25,122 nt of DNA. Source: a virus. The translations under genes were made by a program, and so were the position numbers. The stretch spans positions 1 to 25,122 of the IMG/VR virus record IMGVR_UViG_3300035703_000393; one strand, written 5' to 3'. Under the pieces are notes generated by a model. The model saw nothing but the letters and a program-made list of their open reading frames with translations, made no database searches and had not been told where the DNA came from. Of this stretch, positions 7,025-12,892 are shown one piece after another (position 1 is the stretch's first letter; each line of letters opens with the position of its first letter).

Positions 7025-7240
7025 ATGGGTACGTTATTAGTATTAGTTCTACTTGCTGTTGCTGGTTGGGTAATCTGGAAGCTTTATAAGAAGCCAGATC
7101 TCAATAACGATGGTGTTGTCGATGTCAAGGACGTAGTTGCCGCTGCTCAAGAAGTAGCAACTGAAGTCAAGGCTGAGGCTGCTGTTGTAGCTGAGAAGGC
7201 TGTAGAGAAGGCCAAGAAGATTCGTAAGAAGAAGGCCTAA
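7025..7240 (+). CDS. membrane-anchored EF-hand/dockerin-like microprotein
   Basis: A 71-residue protein in three parts. Residues 3-21 (TLLVLVLLAVAGWVIWKLY) form one transmembrane helix. Residues 25-36 (DLNNDGVVDVKD) form a complete EF-hand/dockerin-type calcium loop, with ligands at loop positions 1, 3, 5, 9 and 12, the Gly at 6 and a hydrophobic residue at 8. Residues 39-71 are an Ala/Val/Glu/Lys helix that becomes strongly basic (KAKKIRKKKA). No specific function is known to me. The layout implies a single-pass membrane protein with a calcium-binding site next to the membrane. AGGAG precedes the ATG. It is the last gene of the clamp-regA operon, followed by hairpins and a terminator. Confidence 0.75.
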   Translation: MGTLLVLVLLAVAGWVIWKLYKKPDLNNDGVVDVKDVVAAAQEVATEVKAEAAVVAEKAVEKAKKIRKKKA

Positions 7241-7253
7241 TCCAAGCAACATT

Positions 7254-7337
7254 GCATCTGAACGGAACTCGTTTAGATGCATGCTGTTACCCTGTAAGAA
7301 CAGGGTATATTCGTAATAAGAAATGACGCTTATTACG
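7254..7337 (+). other. three consecutive hairpins in the 3' leader/trailer
   Basis: The start of a 314-base gene-free stretch (7241-7554) holds three perfect or near-perfect hairpins in a row. The first is GCATCTGAAC (7254-7263) with GTTTAGATGC (7271-7280), 10 bp with one G-U. The second is TACCCTG (7288-7294) with CAGGGTA (7301-7307). The third is CGTAATAAG (7312-7320) with CTTATTACG (7329-7337). None has a T-run, so they are not terminators themselves. They lie directly before a terminator and could protect the 3' end of the operon mRNA, or make up a small structured RNA. Confidence 0.6.
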
Positions 7338-7345
7338 GCAAAACC

Positions 7346-7400
7346 ACGCGGATGTTGTAACTCCTTGATTCTACAGGAGTTGTAACTCCGCGTTTTTATT
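7346..7400 (+). terminator. rho-independent terminator after the clamp-regA operon
   Basis: ACGCGGA (7346-7352) pairs with TCCGCGT (7387-7393). Inside it AACTCCT (7359-7365) pairs with AGGAGTT (7375-7381). A T-rich tail follows directly (TTTTTATT, 7393-7400). The inner hairpin contains one copy of the TGTAAC/TTGATT repeat motif. Confidence 0.75.
7356..7377 (+). repeat. intergenic motif copy 1 (TGTAAC-N3-TTGATT-N4-AGG type)
   Basis: Reads TGTAAC, TCC, TTGATT, CTACAGG. First of seven copies in the window, all in gene-free gaps. It lies within the inner loop of the terminator at 7346-7400. Confidence 0.55.
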
Positions 7401-7417
7401 AGGATTTTTAAAATGTA

Positions 7418-7439
7418 TGTAACTTATTGATTCTAAAGG
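7418..7439 (+). repeat. intergenic motif copy 2
   Basis: Reads TGTAAC, TTA, TTGATT, CTAAAGG. It matches copy 1 at 18 of 22 positions and lies 10 nt upstream of the -35 box of the promoter for the gene at 7555, a position suited to an activator or repressor site. Confidence 0.6.
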
Positions 7440-7449
7440 GAATTGGCAG

Positions 7450-7478
7450 TTGACCCTACACGACCGGTAGCGTATACT
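7450..7478 (+). promoter_or_regulatory. strong sigma70-type promoter for the gene at 7555
   Basis: The -35 box TTGACC (7450-7455) and the -10 box TATACT (7473-7478) are separated by exactly 17 nt. Transcription would begin near 7485 and give a leader of about 70 nt. The leader holds a small hairpin, CCGAAC (7509-7514) with GTTCGG (7520-7525), and a GAGG ribosome site. Confidence 0.75.
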
Positions 7479-7554
7479 GCTCGCATTGGTTGGGTGGTCC
7501 AGCCGATACCGAACGAAGAGTTCGGGACAAGTTATAGATTGAGGATTATATATT

Positions 7555-7980
7555 ATGGCTTCTATTTCAATTCCTGGTAATGATGGTCAGCTGACTGTTA
7601 CGAACCTTCCGCTTAATAAGGTCGAGCGTGCTACTGTTGCCGCTGAGACGCTTGTTGCCGGTGGTTTGTCCAATACGGCTGTTCTCGCTAAGATGTCTAA
7701 GTATCAGTCAGCTGATCCGGCTGATGGTCAGGACCTCTATAGCAAGCAAGCTGCGTCTGTCAAGACTCCAGCTGCTGTGACTCAGACTGTCAAGGTTAAG
7801 GCTCCGAAGACTGTTTCGGCTGCTCCGACTGCCAAGCGTGCTCGTGCTCTCGAGATGTTCAAGGACATGACCGCTCAGGGTCTCTCGCAAGAGAAGATGC
7901 TGAAGGCTGTTCAGGACGAACTCAAGATTACTTACGCGAACACGTACTACTACTACTCGCGTGTGTTCAAGAAGGCCTAA
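7555..7980 (+). CDS. small basic protein with two similar helical halves, own promoter and terminator
   Basis: A 141-residue protein not assigned to a named family. The N-terminal half (KVERATVAAETLVAGGLSN, 22-40) and the C-terminal half (AKRARALEMFKDMTAQGLSQ, 93-112) share an RA...A-x-GLS pattern, which suggests an internal duplication. Between them is a Thr/Val/Ala/Pro/Lys linker (69-92). The end, LKITYANTYYYYSRVFKK, resembles a Tyr-rich C-terminal motif I recall in small phage proteins of unknown role; a helix-turn-helix-like DNA contact is possible. It stands alone between a strong sigma70-type promoter and a perfect terminator, with all Arg codons CGN and many C-ending codons, unlike neighbouring genes. 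This implies high, separate expression, probably early. Confidence 0.75.
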   Translation: MASISIPGNDGQLTVTNLPLNKVERATVAAETLVAGGLSNTAVLAKMSKYQSADPADGQDLYSKQAASVKTPAAVTQTVKVKAPKTVSAAPTAKRARALEMFKDMTAQGLSQEKMLKAVQDELKITYANTYYYYSRVFKKA

Positions 7981-7990
7981 GGCTAACTGT

Positions 7991-8023
7991 GGAGGCTAGC
8001 CCATGCTAGCCTCCTTTTCTTTT
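7991..8023 (+). terminator. perfect rho-independent terminator
   Basis: GGAGGCTAGC (7991-8000) pairs perfectly with GCTAGCCTCC (8005-8014) around a CCAT loop, followed by TTTTCTTTT. It lies 10 nt after the stop of the gene at 7555 and closes that single-gene unit. Confidence 0.92.
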
Positions 8024-8035
8024 CTTGAGGTAAGT

Positions 8036-8251
8036 ATGTTTCAGAAGTTCGATCCAGCACAGACACAAAAGTTCTTAGAAGAGGCTAACACAATCATCGC
8101 TACTGCTAGTGGTGTAATGGCAAACGAGGGTGACAACCTGACATCGCAAGACCTCTATGATCTGGTTGAACGAATTGAGCGGGCAAGGAATCTTCTCTTG
8201 ACCGTTGGTGACCGAAAGTACTTTATTGAACGACAACAGGAAGTAGCATAA
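8036..8251 (+). CDS. unknown small protein
   Basis: A 71-residue protein (MFQKFDPAQTQKFLEEAN...) that I do not recognise. It appears all-helical, with an acidic middle and an ERIERARNLLL stretch. The frame is open upstream to a possible start at 8003, but that ATG sits inside the terminator hairpin loop; GAGG at 8027-8030, before the ATG at 8036, makes the latter the better start. It is followed by the next gene with a TAATG overlap, so the two are co-translated. With no promoter visible between the terminator and this gene, transcription probably comes from read-through. Confidence 0.7.
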   Translation: MFQKFDPAQTQKFLEEANTIIATASGVMANEGDNLTSQDLYDLVERIERARNLLLTVGDRKYFIERQQEVA

Positions 8252-8499
8252 TGAGTAAGTTGAAACACGATCTGATTGGCGAAGACTTCAAGAAGCTTCT
8301 TGGTGAGATGGTTGCAAGTCCTAACGTCTCGTTAGAAGAAGTTAAGACGTTCTGTGTTGAGCTTATCAATAAGGGCGTGAGCAGCAGAGCAAAGAAGGAT
8401 ACATTCATTCGCGAAGTGCAGGCTGCCAAGCGAAAGGACATGGCTGCTTGGCCTGTGTATAGTTACATCCTGGCTGGTGAAGGCAACAAGGTAGGTTAA
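8251..8499 (+). CDS. unknown small protein
   Basis: An 82-residue protein that I do not recognise. It looks helical, with basic segments SRAKKD (45-50) and AAKRKD (58-63) and no Cys pair or nucleotide motif. Its ATG shares a base with the stop of the previous gene (TAATG) and its stop is 1 nt from the next ATG, so it is the middle gene of a three-gene set of unknowns that runs straight into the ANL ligase. Confidence 0.7.
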   Translation: MSKLKHDLIGEDFKKLLGEMVASPNVSLEEVKTFCVELINKGVSSRAKKDTFIREVQAAKRKDMAAWPVYSYILAGEGNKVG

Positions 8500-8500
8500 T

Positions 8501-8818
8501 ATGGTACACTATGAGTACGAGGCAAAGCATATGAGCTTCTATGAGATCAAAGAGGCGAACGGATTTGTAAGTATGTGGTCATTGTACGATGGTGTATGGG
8601 ATGTTGAAGCGCCATCTCCTTATAAAGGAAGGACAATGGCCTATGCTAACAACTGGGGCGAGCCTGTTGAAGTGACGTTGCCTGAAGGTAACCTAACTTG
8701 GCTTCAACTTTGGCAAGCTGCTGATCAATGCATTAAGCAGTCTGGTGATACTCATCATGTGTTTGTTGAAGGCTTCAGACAGAATGGTGGTGTGCTTGAA
8801 CTGATTACAGGAAGTTGA
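8501..8818 (+). CDS. unknown aromatic-rich protein
   Basis: A 105-residue protein, unassigned. It is rich in Trp and Tyr (seven Trp, for example MWSLYDGVWDVEAPSPY at 25-41 and LTWLQLWQ at 65-72) and has a TMAYANNWGEPVEVTLPEG stretch (45-63) that looks like a small beta-sandwich or barrel. No signal peptide. Its stop codon abuts the ATG of the ANL ligase with no gap, which suggests coupled expression and perhaps a shared pathway, although nothing in the protein itself points to one. Confidence 0.7.
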   Translation: MVHYEYEAKHMSFYEIKEANGFVSMWSLYDGVWDVEAPSPYKGRTMAYANNWGEPVEVTLPEGNLTWLQLWQAADQCIKQSGDTHHVFVEGFRQNGGVLELITGS

Positions 8819-10264
8819 ATGAATGATTTAATTCCTCTTAGAGCAACACATGGAATACATTCATCCTCGTCTCGGACGCCACATAAAGTGGCTATCCGAT
8901 ACGGGGATCGTTGCGTTACGTATAAAGAACTTGTCGATAGGATGAAGAGAGTATCATCTGGTGCTCTTGCATTCAATGGCAAGGTCGCAATCGTTGCTAA
9001 GAACAGTATCGAATATTTGGAAGTGTTATTTGGTGTATCAGATGTTGGTATACCAGTGGTCACTATCAATCCAAAGAACACTCAAGCAGAGGTCATAGCT
9101 GCGCTGAAGGACTCAGACACGAAAGTATTGTTTATAGATGAGAGTCTTCTGAAGGATGAATATAAAAACTACGTTGATACTATCATTACATTTGGAAGTC
9201 AATATGATAGTTGGATAAGTGGTCAGCAACCAATAGAACAATATAATGAGTTTGCTGACGATACAATCTACAACATTGTCTATACCTCAGGTACTACTGG
9301 TGCTCCAAAAGGAATTTGTATTCCTCATAGGACTCGAGCACTACTCAGTATAACAATGGCACTCGACTATAAGACGATGGGCATTGATGATACGATGTTG
9401 CTACTCGTCTCATTCTTCAATGGAGGTGGTAATGGGTCATTGCTAACAACATTGAATAATGGTGGCACTGTCATTATTGGTACACAAATGCATCCTGACT
9501 ATATCATGAGGATGGTTGAGACCTACTCTGTTACAGGATTGTTTTTGGTTCCTGCTCTGACGCATATGATTGTCAGTACACAATCATGTCACAAGTATGA
9601 TAGGAGTTCATTGAAGGTTATAATTAGTATCGCTGCTCCTTTTGATACTCCGTTAAAGAAGCAAGCTCTAGAATTCTTCAACTGTGACATTTGGGATTTG
9701 TATGGCACTACAGAGCATGGTCCTGTAACAGCATTGAAGGTTGGATCTAATATGCCAATCGATTCTGTTGGAGTTCCTATTACATTCTCAACAGTGAAGG
9801 TCGTTAACGATGAAGGCTTGGAATGTAAACCATATGAAATAGGTGAGGTGTATGGTCAGACAATAACAATGTTTCGAGGATACTTGAATGGCAAGAAAGC
9901 TGAAAGATTTGTTGCTGTGGGTGACCTAGGATATAAAGATGATGATGGATATCTGTTCCTAGTTGGTAGAAAGAATGATTTAATTATTTCAGCTGGTACA
10001 AACATCTACCCTGAAGAAGTAGAATTGATTCTTAACAAGTGTCCTGGAGTCATTGAGTCAGCTGTAATTGGTACACCAGATGATAGATGGGGTGAGATAG
10101 TAACAGTGTTTATTGTTGGTATGCCAGTAGTCGATCCAGTAATATATTGTAAAGAGAATCTTGCCAGCTATAAGATACCTAGAAAGATATTTTACATTGA
10201 TAGCATTCCTAAGAATGATGTTGGTAAAATTTTAAGAAAGAATCTACGGAAACATTATAAATAG
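8819..10264 (+). CDS. AMP-forming acyl/aryl-CoA ligase-like enzyme (ANL superfamily)
   Basis: A 481-residue adenylate-forming enzyme with every core motif of the ANL family. The P-loop-like A3 is YTSGTTGAPKG (155-165), A5 is YGTTE (295-299), A7 is VGDLGY (367-372), and A8 is GRKNDLIISAGTNIYPEEVE (383-402) with its hinge residue. A10 is PKNDVGKILRK (464-474) with the catalytic Lys470. These enzymes activate a carboxylic acid with ATP and usually load it onto CoA or a carrier protein. The chain is on the short side for fatty-acyl-CoA ligases, and the pocket cannot be read by eye, so the acid is unknown. No carrier-protein gene is seen nearby. It is intact and therefore probably active. Such a gene is rare in T4-like phages; it lies upstream of hsp20 and the plcP-agt pair. 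Confidence 0.92.
   Translation: MNDLIPLRATHGIHSSSSRTPHKVAIRYGDRCVTYKELVDRMKRVSSGALAFNGKVAIVAKNSIEYLEVLFGVSDVGIPVVTINPKNTQAEVIAALKDSDTKVLFIDESLLKDEYKNYVDTIITFGSQYDSWISGQQPIEQYNEFADDTIYNIVYTSGTTGAPKGICIPHRTRALLSITMALDYKTMGIDDTMLLLVSFFNGGGNGSLLTTLNNGGTVIIGTQMHPDYIMRMVETYSVTGLFLVPALTHMIVSTQSCHKYDRSSLKVIISIAAPFDTPLKKQALEFFNCDIWDLYGTTEHGPVTALKVGSNMPIDSVGVPITFSTVKVVNDEGLECKPYEIGEVYGQTITMFRGYLNGKKAERFVAVGDLGYKDDDGYLFLVGRKNDLIISAGTNIYPEEVELILNKCPGVIESAVIGTPDDRWGEIVTVFIVGMPVVDPVIYCKENLASYKIPRKIFYIDSIPKNDVGKILRKNLRKHYK
10256..10263 (+). promoter_or_regulatory. T4-type late promoter for hsp20
   Basis: An exact TATAAATA octamer, the T4 late promoter -10 element, overlaps the stop of the ANL ligase gene. 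It lies 64 nt upstream of the hsp20 ATG. The leader includes a GTAGG/CCTAC hairpin (about 10270-10292) and AAGGAG. Confidence 0.65.
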
Positions 10265-10327
10265 ATGTGTAGGTGCCAATATTGGGCCTACCATTAAACA
10301 TTAACTCGCTTATTAAGGAGATAATAT

Positions 10328-10813
10328 ATGACTAGACAAACTTTAAGTCTATTAGATCACATCGATCGTCAGTGGCATAACCACACAGTTGGCTTTGATA
10401 GAGCATTCAGTGTTTTACAACATGCAGCCAATGTAGCAAAGACTACAGATAACTTTCCACCCTACTCATTAGTCAAGAAAGATGAGTTCAATTATGAACT
10501 GGAGATGGCAGTAGCCGGATTCAGCGATAGCGATTTGGAGATTGTATCTTCAAAGAACCGTCTGTCTGTGGTTGGTATGAAACCAGAGAAGGATGAGAGA
10601 GAATATATTGTGAAAGGAATTGCAGGACGCAGTTTCGCTCGTGAGTTCGTTCTTGCTGATACTATTGTTGTACGTGAAGTGAATCTTGTTAATGGTATCT
10701 TGACAATTCAATTAGAGAATGTGGTACCAGAGGAGCAAAAGCCAAGGAAGATTACAATTGGAAAGAAACCAATTGAGTCCAAGGCAGAACTACTTGTTGA
10801 AGAAGACAAGTAA
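10328..10813 (+). CDS. Hsp20/IbpA-like small heat-shock protein
   Basis: A 161-residue alpha-crystallin-type chaperone of the bacterial IbpA class. The N-terminal arm carries TVGFDRAFSVLQ (20-31). The core includes FPPYSLVKKDEFNYELEMAVAGF (43-65; pattern NYPPY...Y...AVAGF), LSVVGMK (78-84), the IAGRSFAREFVLAD stretch (97-110) and NGILTIQLENVVPE (122-135). Small heat-shock proteins hold unfolding proteins for refolding. Hsp20 genes are widespread in cyanophages and related T4-like phages. This one stands as a single-gene unit: a late promoter octamer before it, a strong AAGGAG site and a terminator after it. It is therefore probably made late, perhaps to aid virion protein folding or survival of the lysing host. 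Confidence 0.93.
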   Translation: MTRQTLSLLDHIDRQWHNHTVGFDRAFSVLQHAANVAKTTDNFPPYSLVKKDEFNYELEMAVAGFSDSDLEIVSSKNRLSVVGMKPEKDEREYIVKGIAGRSFAREFVLADTIVVREVNLVNGILTIQLENVVPEEQKPRKITIGKKPIESKAELLVEEDK

Positions 10814-10820
10814 CTAATAG

Positions 10821-10850
10821 AAAGGGGGCACACCAGCCCCCTTTCCTTTA
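10821..10850 (+). terminator. rho-independent terminator after hsp20
   Basis: AAAGGGGGC (10821-10829) pairs with GCCCCCTTT (10836-10844) around ACACCA, followed by a pyrimidine tail CCTTTA. It begins 7 nt after the hsp20 stop. Confidence 0.85.
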
Positions 10851-10887
10851 TCATATATTAAATTTTTATTAATAATTACCTACCTAG

Positions 10888-10895
10888 TGTAAATA
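10888..10895 (+). promoter_or_regulatory. possible late promoter for the plcP-agt pair
   Basis: TGTAAATA, one mismatch from the TATAAATA late octamer, lies 24 nt upstream of the ATG at 10920 in the AT-rich gap that follows the hsp20 terminator. No good TTGACA/TATAAT pair is visible there, so this is the best candidate start signal for the two lipid genes. Confidence 0.35.
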
Positions 10896-10919
10896 GTACT
10901 ATAGGACTGAGGTAGTGTC

Positions 10920-11672
10920 ATGCCCAATTATAAATCGATATTCATATCTGACATTCACCTTGGCTCCAAAGGTTGCAAAGCAGATCTACTCTGTGACTTT
11001 TTAAAACACAATACAAGCGAACACTTGTATCTGGTTGGTGATATCATTGATGGGTGGAGACTAAAGAGAAAATTCTTCTGGCCTCAGTCCCACACAAATG
11101 TTATCAGAAGAATTCTGACAGCGGCTAAGAGAGATACGAAAGTTACCTATGTTGTAGGCAATCACGATGATTCGTTGAGAGATCTACTACCTTTTGATAT
11201 TCATTTTGGTAATATTGATCTTGTCAACCAATGTAGGCATAGGGGTGTTAATGGTAAAACCTATATGGTAATTCATGGTGATTTGTTTGATGGTGTGCTT
11301 AGAACAAAGCTTAGCTGGCTGTATCACATTGGTGATATTCTTTATAACATCTTGCTTGATATAAACATGATAGTAAGTAAAGTAAGAAATGTTCTTGGGC
11401 TGCCCCATTGGAGTCTTAGTGCCTACCTAAAAAATAAAACAAAGGAAGCAGTATCTTATCTTGGTGACTTTGAACAATTAATAACAGAATACTGTGCTAA
11501 GCAAAAAGCTGATGGTGTAATTTGCGGTCATATTCACAAAGCTGTTATTAAGAAGGTTGGTGATATAGAGTATATGAATGATGGTGATTGGGTAGAGAGC
11601 TGCACTGCCCTTGTAGAGCATCACGACGGACGATGGGAGATTATAAATTGGCTAGAACAAAAATCATCCTAA
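10920..11672 (+). CDS. plcP: PlcP-like phospholipase C / LpxH-family metallophosphoesterase
   Basis: A 250-residue calcineurin-type phosphoesterase. Metal motifs are all present: SDIHLG (Asp11, His13), GDIIDG (Asp41, Asp44), GNHD (80-83), IHGD (118-121) and GHIH (203-206). The surrounding text (WRLKRKFFWPQSH at 46-58, GLPHWSLSAYLK at 160-171, YMNDGDWVESCTALVEH at 218-234) follows the pattern I recall for PlcP of Sinorhizobium meliloti and marine alphaproteobacteria, proteins often mislabelled UDP-2,3-diacylglucosamine hydrolase. PlcP removes the phosphate headgroup from phosphatidylcholine, -ethanolamine and -glycerol, leaving diacylglycerol, during phosphate starvation. The next gene is an Agt-like glycosyltransferase that overlaps it by 40 nt, the same pairing seen in bacteria. 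LpxH itself is the alternative, but the pairing and C-terminal motifs favour PlcP. Confidence 0.8.
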   Translation: MPNYKSIFISDIHLGSKGCKADLLCDFLKHNTSEHLYLVGDIIDGWRLKRKFFWPQSHTNVIRRILTAAKRDTKVTYVVGNHDDSLRDLLPFDIHFGNIDLVNQCRHRGVNGKTYMVIHGDLFDGVLRTKLSWLYHIGDILYNILLDINMIVSKVRNVLGLPHWSLSAYLKNKTKEAVSYLGDFEQLITEYCAKQKADGVICGHIHKAVIKKVGDIEYMNDGDWVESCTALVEHHDGRWEIINWLEQKSS

Positions 11673-12676
11673 TCACCGATGCCTGGGAGCCTCAGGTTAA
11701 TGGTGTTGTAACAACATACAAGAACATCATCAAACATCTTCCAAAGGATGTTTCTGTGGATGTCATCCATCCGGCAATGTATGACTATCTACCGTTTACG
11801 CTCTATAAAGGTATAGAGATACCTCTTTGTTCTTTCAATATGATGTTTAATCTAATTGAACGAAGAACTAACCTATACAAAACTCAAGGCTACCACGTAT
11901 ATTATCATATTGCAACAGAAGGAGTTCTTGGGTACAAGGCAAAAAAAGTACTTGATCTATTGAAGTTACAATACACAACTGCATACCACACGAAGTTTCC
12001 AGAGTTTCTCAAATTGATGTTTGGTGTACCAACGTTTGCTACATCTTGGTACTTTAACTGGTTCCATAATAAATCAAAGGCTGTGATGTGTTCATCAGAG
12101 TCTGATTCAGCAACACATACTGATTGGAATACTGTTGTGTTAGGTAAGGGATATGCAAGTCACTTCACATTTCAAGACTCGCAATATAAGCGCGACATTG
12201 ATTTGCTTTATGTTGGAAGAGTAAGTCATGAGAAGAATATAGAGGACTTTTGTAAGATACAACTTGATGGATGGACTGAGTATGGCGCCAAGGTTACCAA
12301 AACGGTTGTAGGCGATGGTCCTGCTAGAGCCGCCCTCGAGAAGAAATACCCAGACGTTAAATTTGTAGGTTATAAGTTTGGTAAAGAGTTAGCAAGATAC
12401 TACCAGAGAAATGATGTTTGCGTATTCCCAAGCAAAGTAGATACATATGGAATTACAATCCTTGAATCAATGGCATGTGGAACTCCTGTTGCTGGCTACC
12501 CTGTAACTGGACCAATTGATCAAATTGTTAACGGTGTGAATGGTTTTGTTAATGATGATTTAGATTTTGCAGTTGGTCAATGTCTACTTCTCGATAGGGT
12601 ACAAGTAGCTAAGTCTGTTGAACACATCTCATGGGAACGGTCAGCTGAGCAGTTTGTTAAGTACGTTACCAGTTGA
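11633..12676 (+). CDS. agt: Agt-like lipid glycosyltransferase, GT4 family
   Basis: A 347-residue GT-B glycosyltransferase. ITDAWEPQVNGVVTTY (about 13-28) is the N-terminal glycine loop region. HIATEGVLG and AYHTKFPEF mark the acceptor side. LYVGRVSHEKNIEDF opens the C-terminal nucleotide-sugar domain, VVGDGPARAALEKKYPDVKFVG follows in pattern, and D270-x7-E278 (VDTYGITILES) replaces the usual E-x7-E. This sequence pattern is that of the alphaproteobacterial Agt enzymes, which add glucose or glucuronate to diacylglycerol made by PlcP, producing phosphate-free glycolipids. The start is uncertain: ATG 11633 is given, but TTG at 11648, 7 nt after GGGAGA, is a good alternative and fits the family N-terminus better. 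It ends just at the next promoter. Confidence 0.8.
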   Translation: MGDYKLARTKIILITDAWEPQVNGVVTTYKNIIKHLPKDVSVDVIHPAMYDYLPFTLYKGIEIPLCSFNMMFNLIERRTNLYKTQGYHVYYHIATEGVLGYKAKKVLDLLKLQYTTAYHTKFPEFLKLMFGVPTFATSWYFNWFHNKSKAVMCSSESDSATHTDWNTVVLGKGYASHFTFQDSQYKRDIDLLYVGRVSHEKNIEDFCKIQLDGWTEYGAKVTKTVVGDGPARAALEKKYPDVKFVGYKFGKELARYYQRNDVCVFPSKVDTYGITILESMACGTPVAGYPVTGPIDQIVNGVNGFVNDDLDFAVGQCLLLDRVQVAKSVEHISWERSAEQFVKYVTS

Positions 12677-12701
12677 CTCTTCTTTGCCTCTGAGGTATAC
12701 T
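12673..12701 (+). promoter_or_regulatory. sigma70-type promoter upstream of the small membrane genes and gene 43
   Basis: TTGACT (12673-12678), a 17-nt spacer and TATACT (12696-12701), with the same -10 box as the promoter at 7450. The -35 box overlaps the stop codon of the Agt gene. It would drive the genes at 12725 and 12876 and the DNA polymerase gene. Confidence 0.7.
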
Positions 12702-12724
12702 AAAGCCTTTAAGAGGATTTTGTT

Positions 12725-12892
12725 ATGGATAAATCTGAATTACCTATTCTTATTGTACTTTTATTGACAGGAATATTTGCTCTTGTCAATACCATCTTCC
12801 ATTGGATTCCTTACTCTGCCCCACCAGTTATCTTGATGATTGGTATTGCGCTTTATTCATTATGGGAGTACAAGTATGGCAACAAGGCGTAA
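12725..12892 (+). CDS. small two-helix membrane protein
   Basis: A 55-residue protein (MDKSELPILIVLLLTG...). Residues 7-25 (PILIVLLLTGIFALVNTIF) and 32-48 (APPVILMIGIALYSLWE) are hydrophobic and should span the membrane twice, joined by a short HWIPYS loop; the tail is charged (YKYGNKA). AGAGG lies 9 nt before the ATG and the strong promoter lies just upstream, so it is a real first gene of an operon. It overlaps the next gene by 17 nt. I do not recognise it. Its neighbour carries a Tat signal, so both products seem aimed at the host inner membrane. Confidence 0.7.
   Translation: MDKSELPILIVLLLTGIFALVNTIFHWIPYSAPPVILMIGIALYSLWEYKYGNKA

Noticed and set aside
8003-8035. Upstream in-frame ATG for the gene at 8036
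   Set aside because: It lies in the loop of the perfect terminator hairpin and has no ribosome site.
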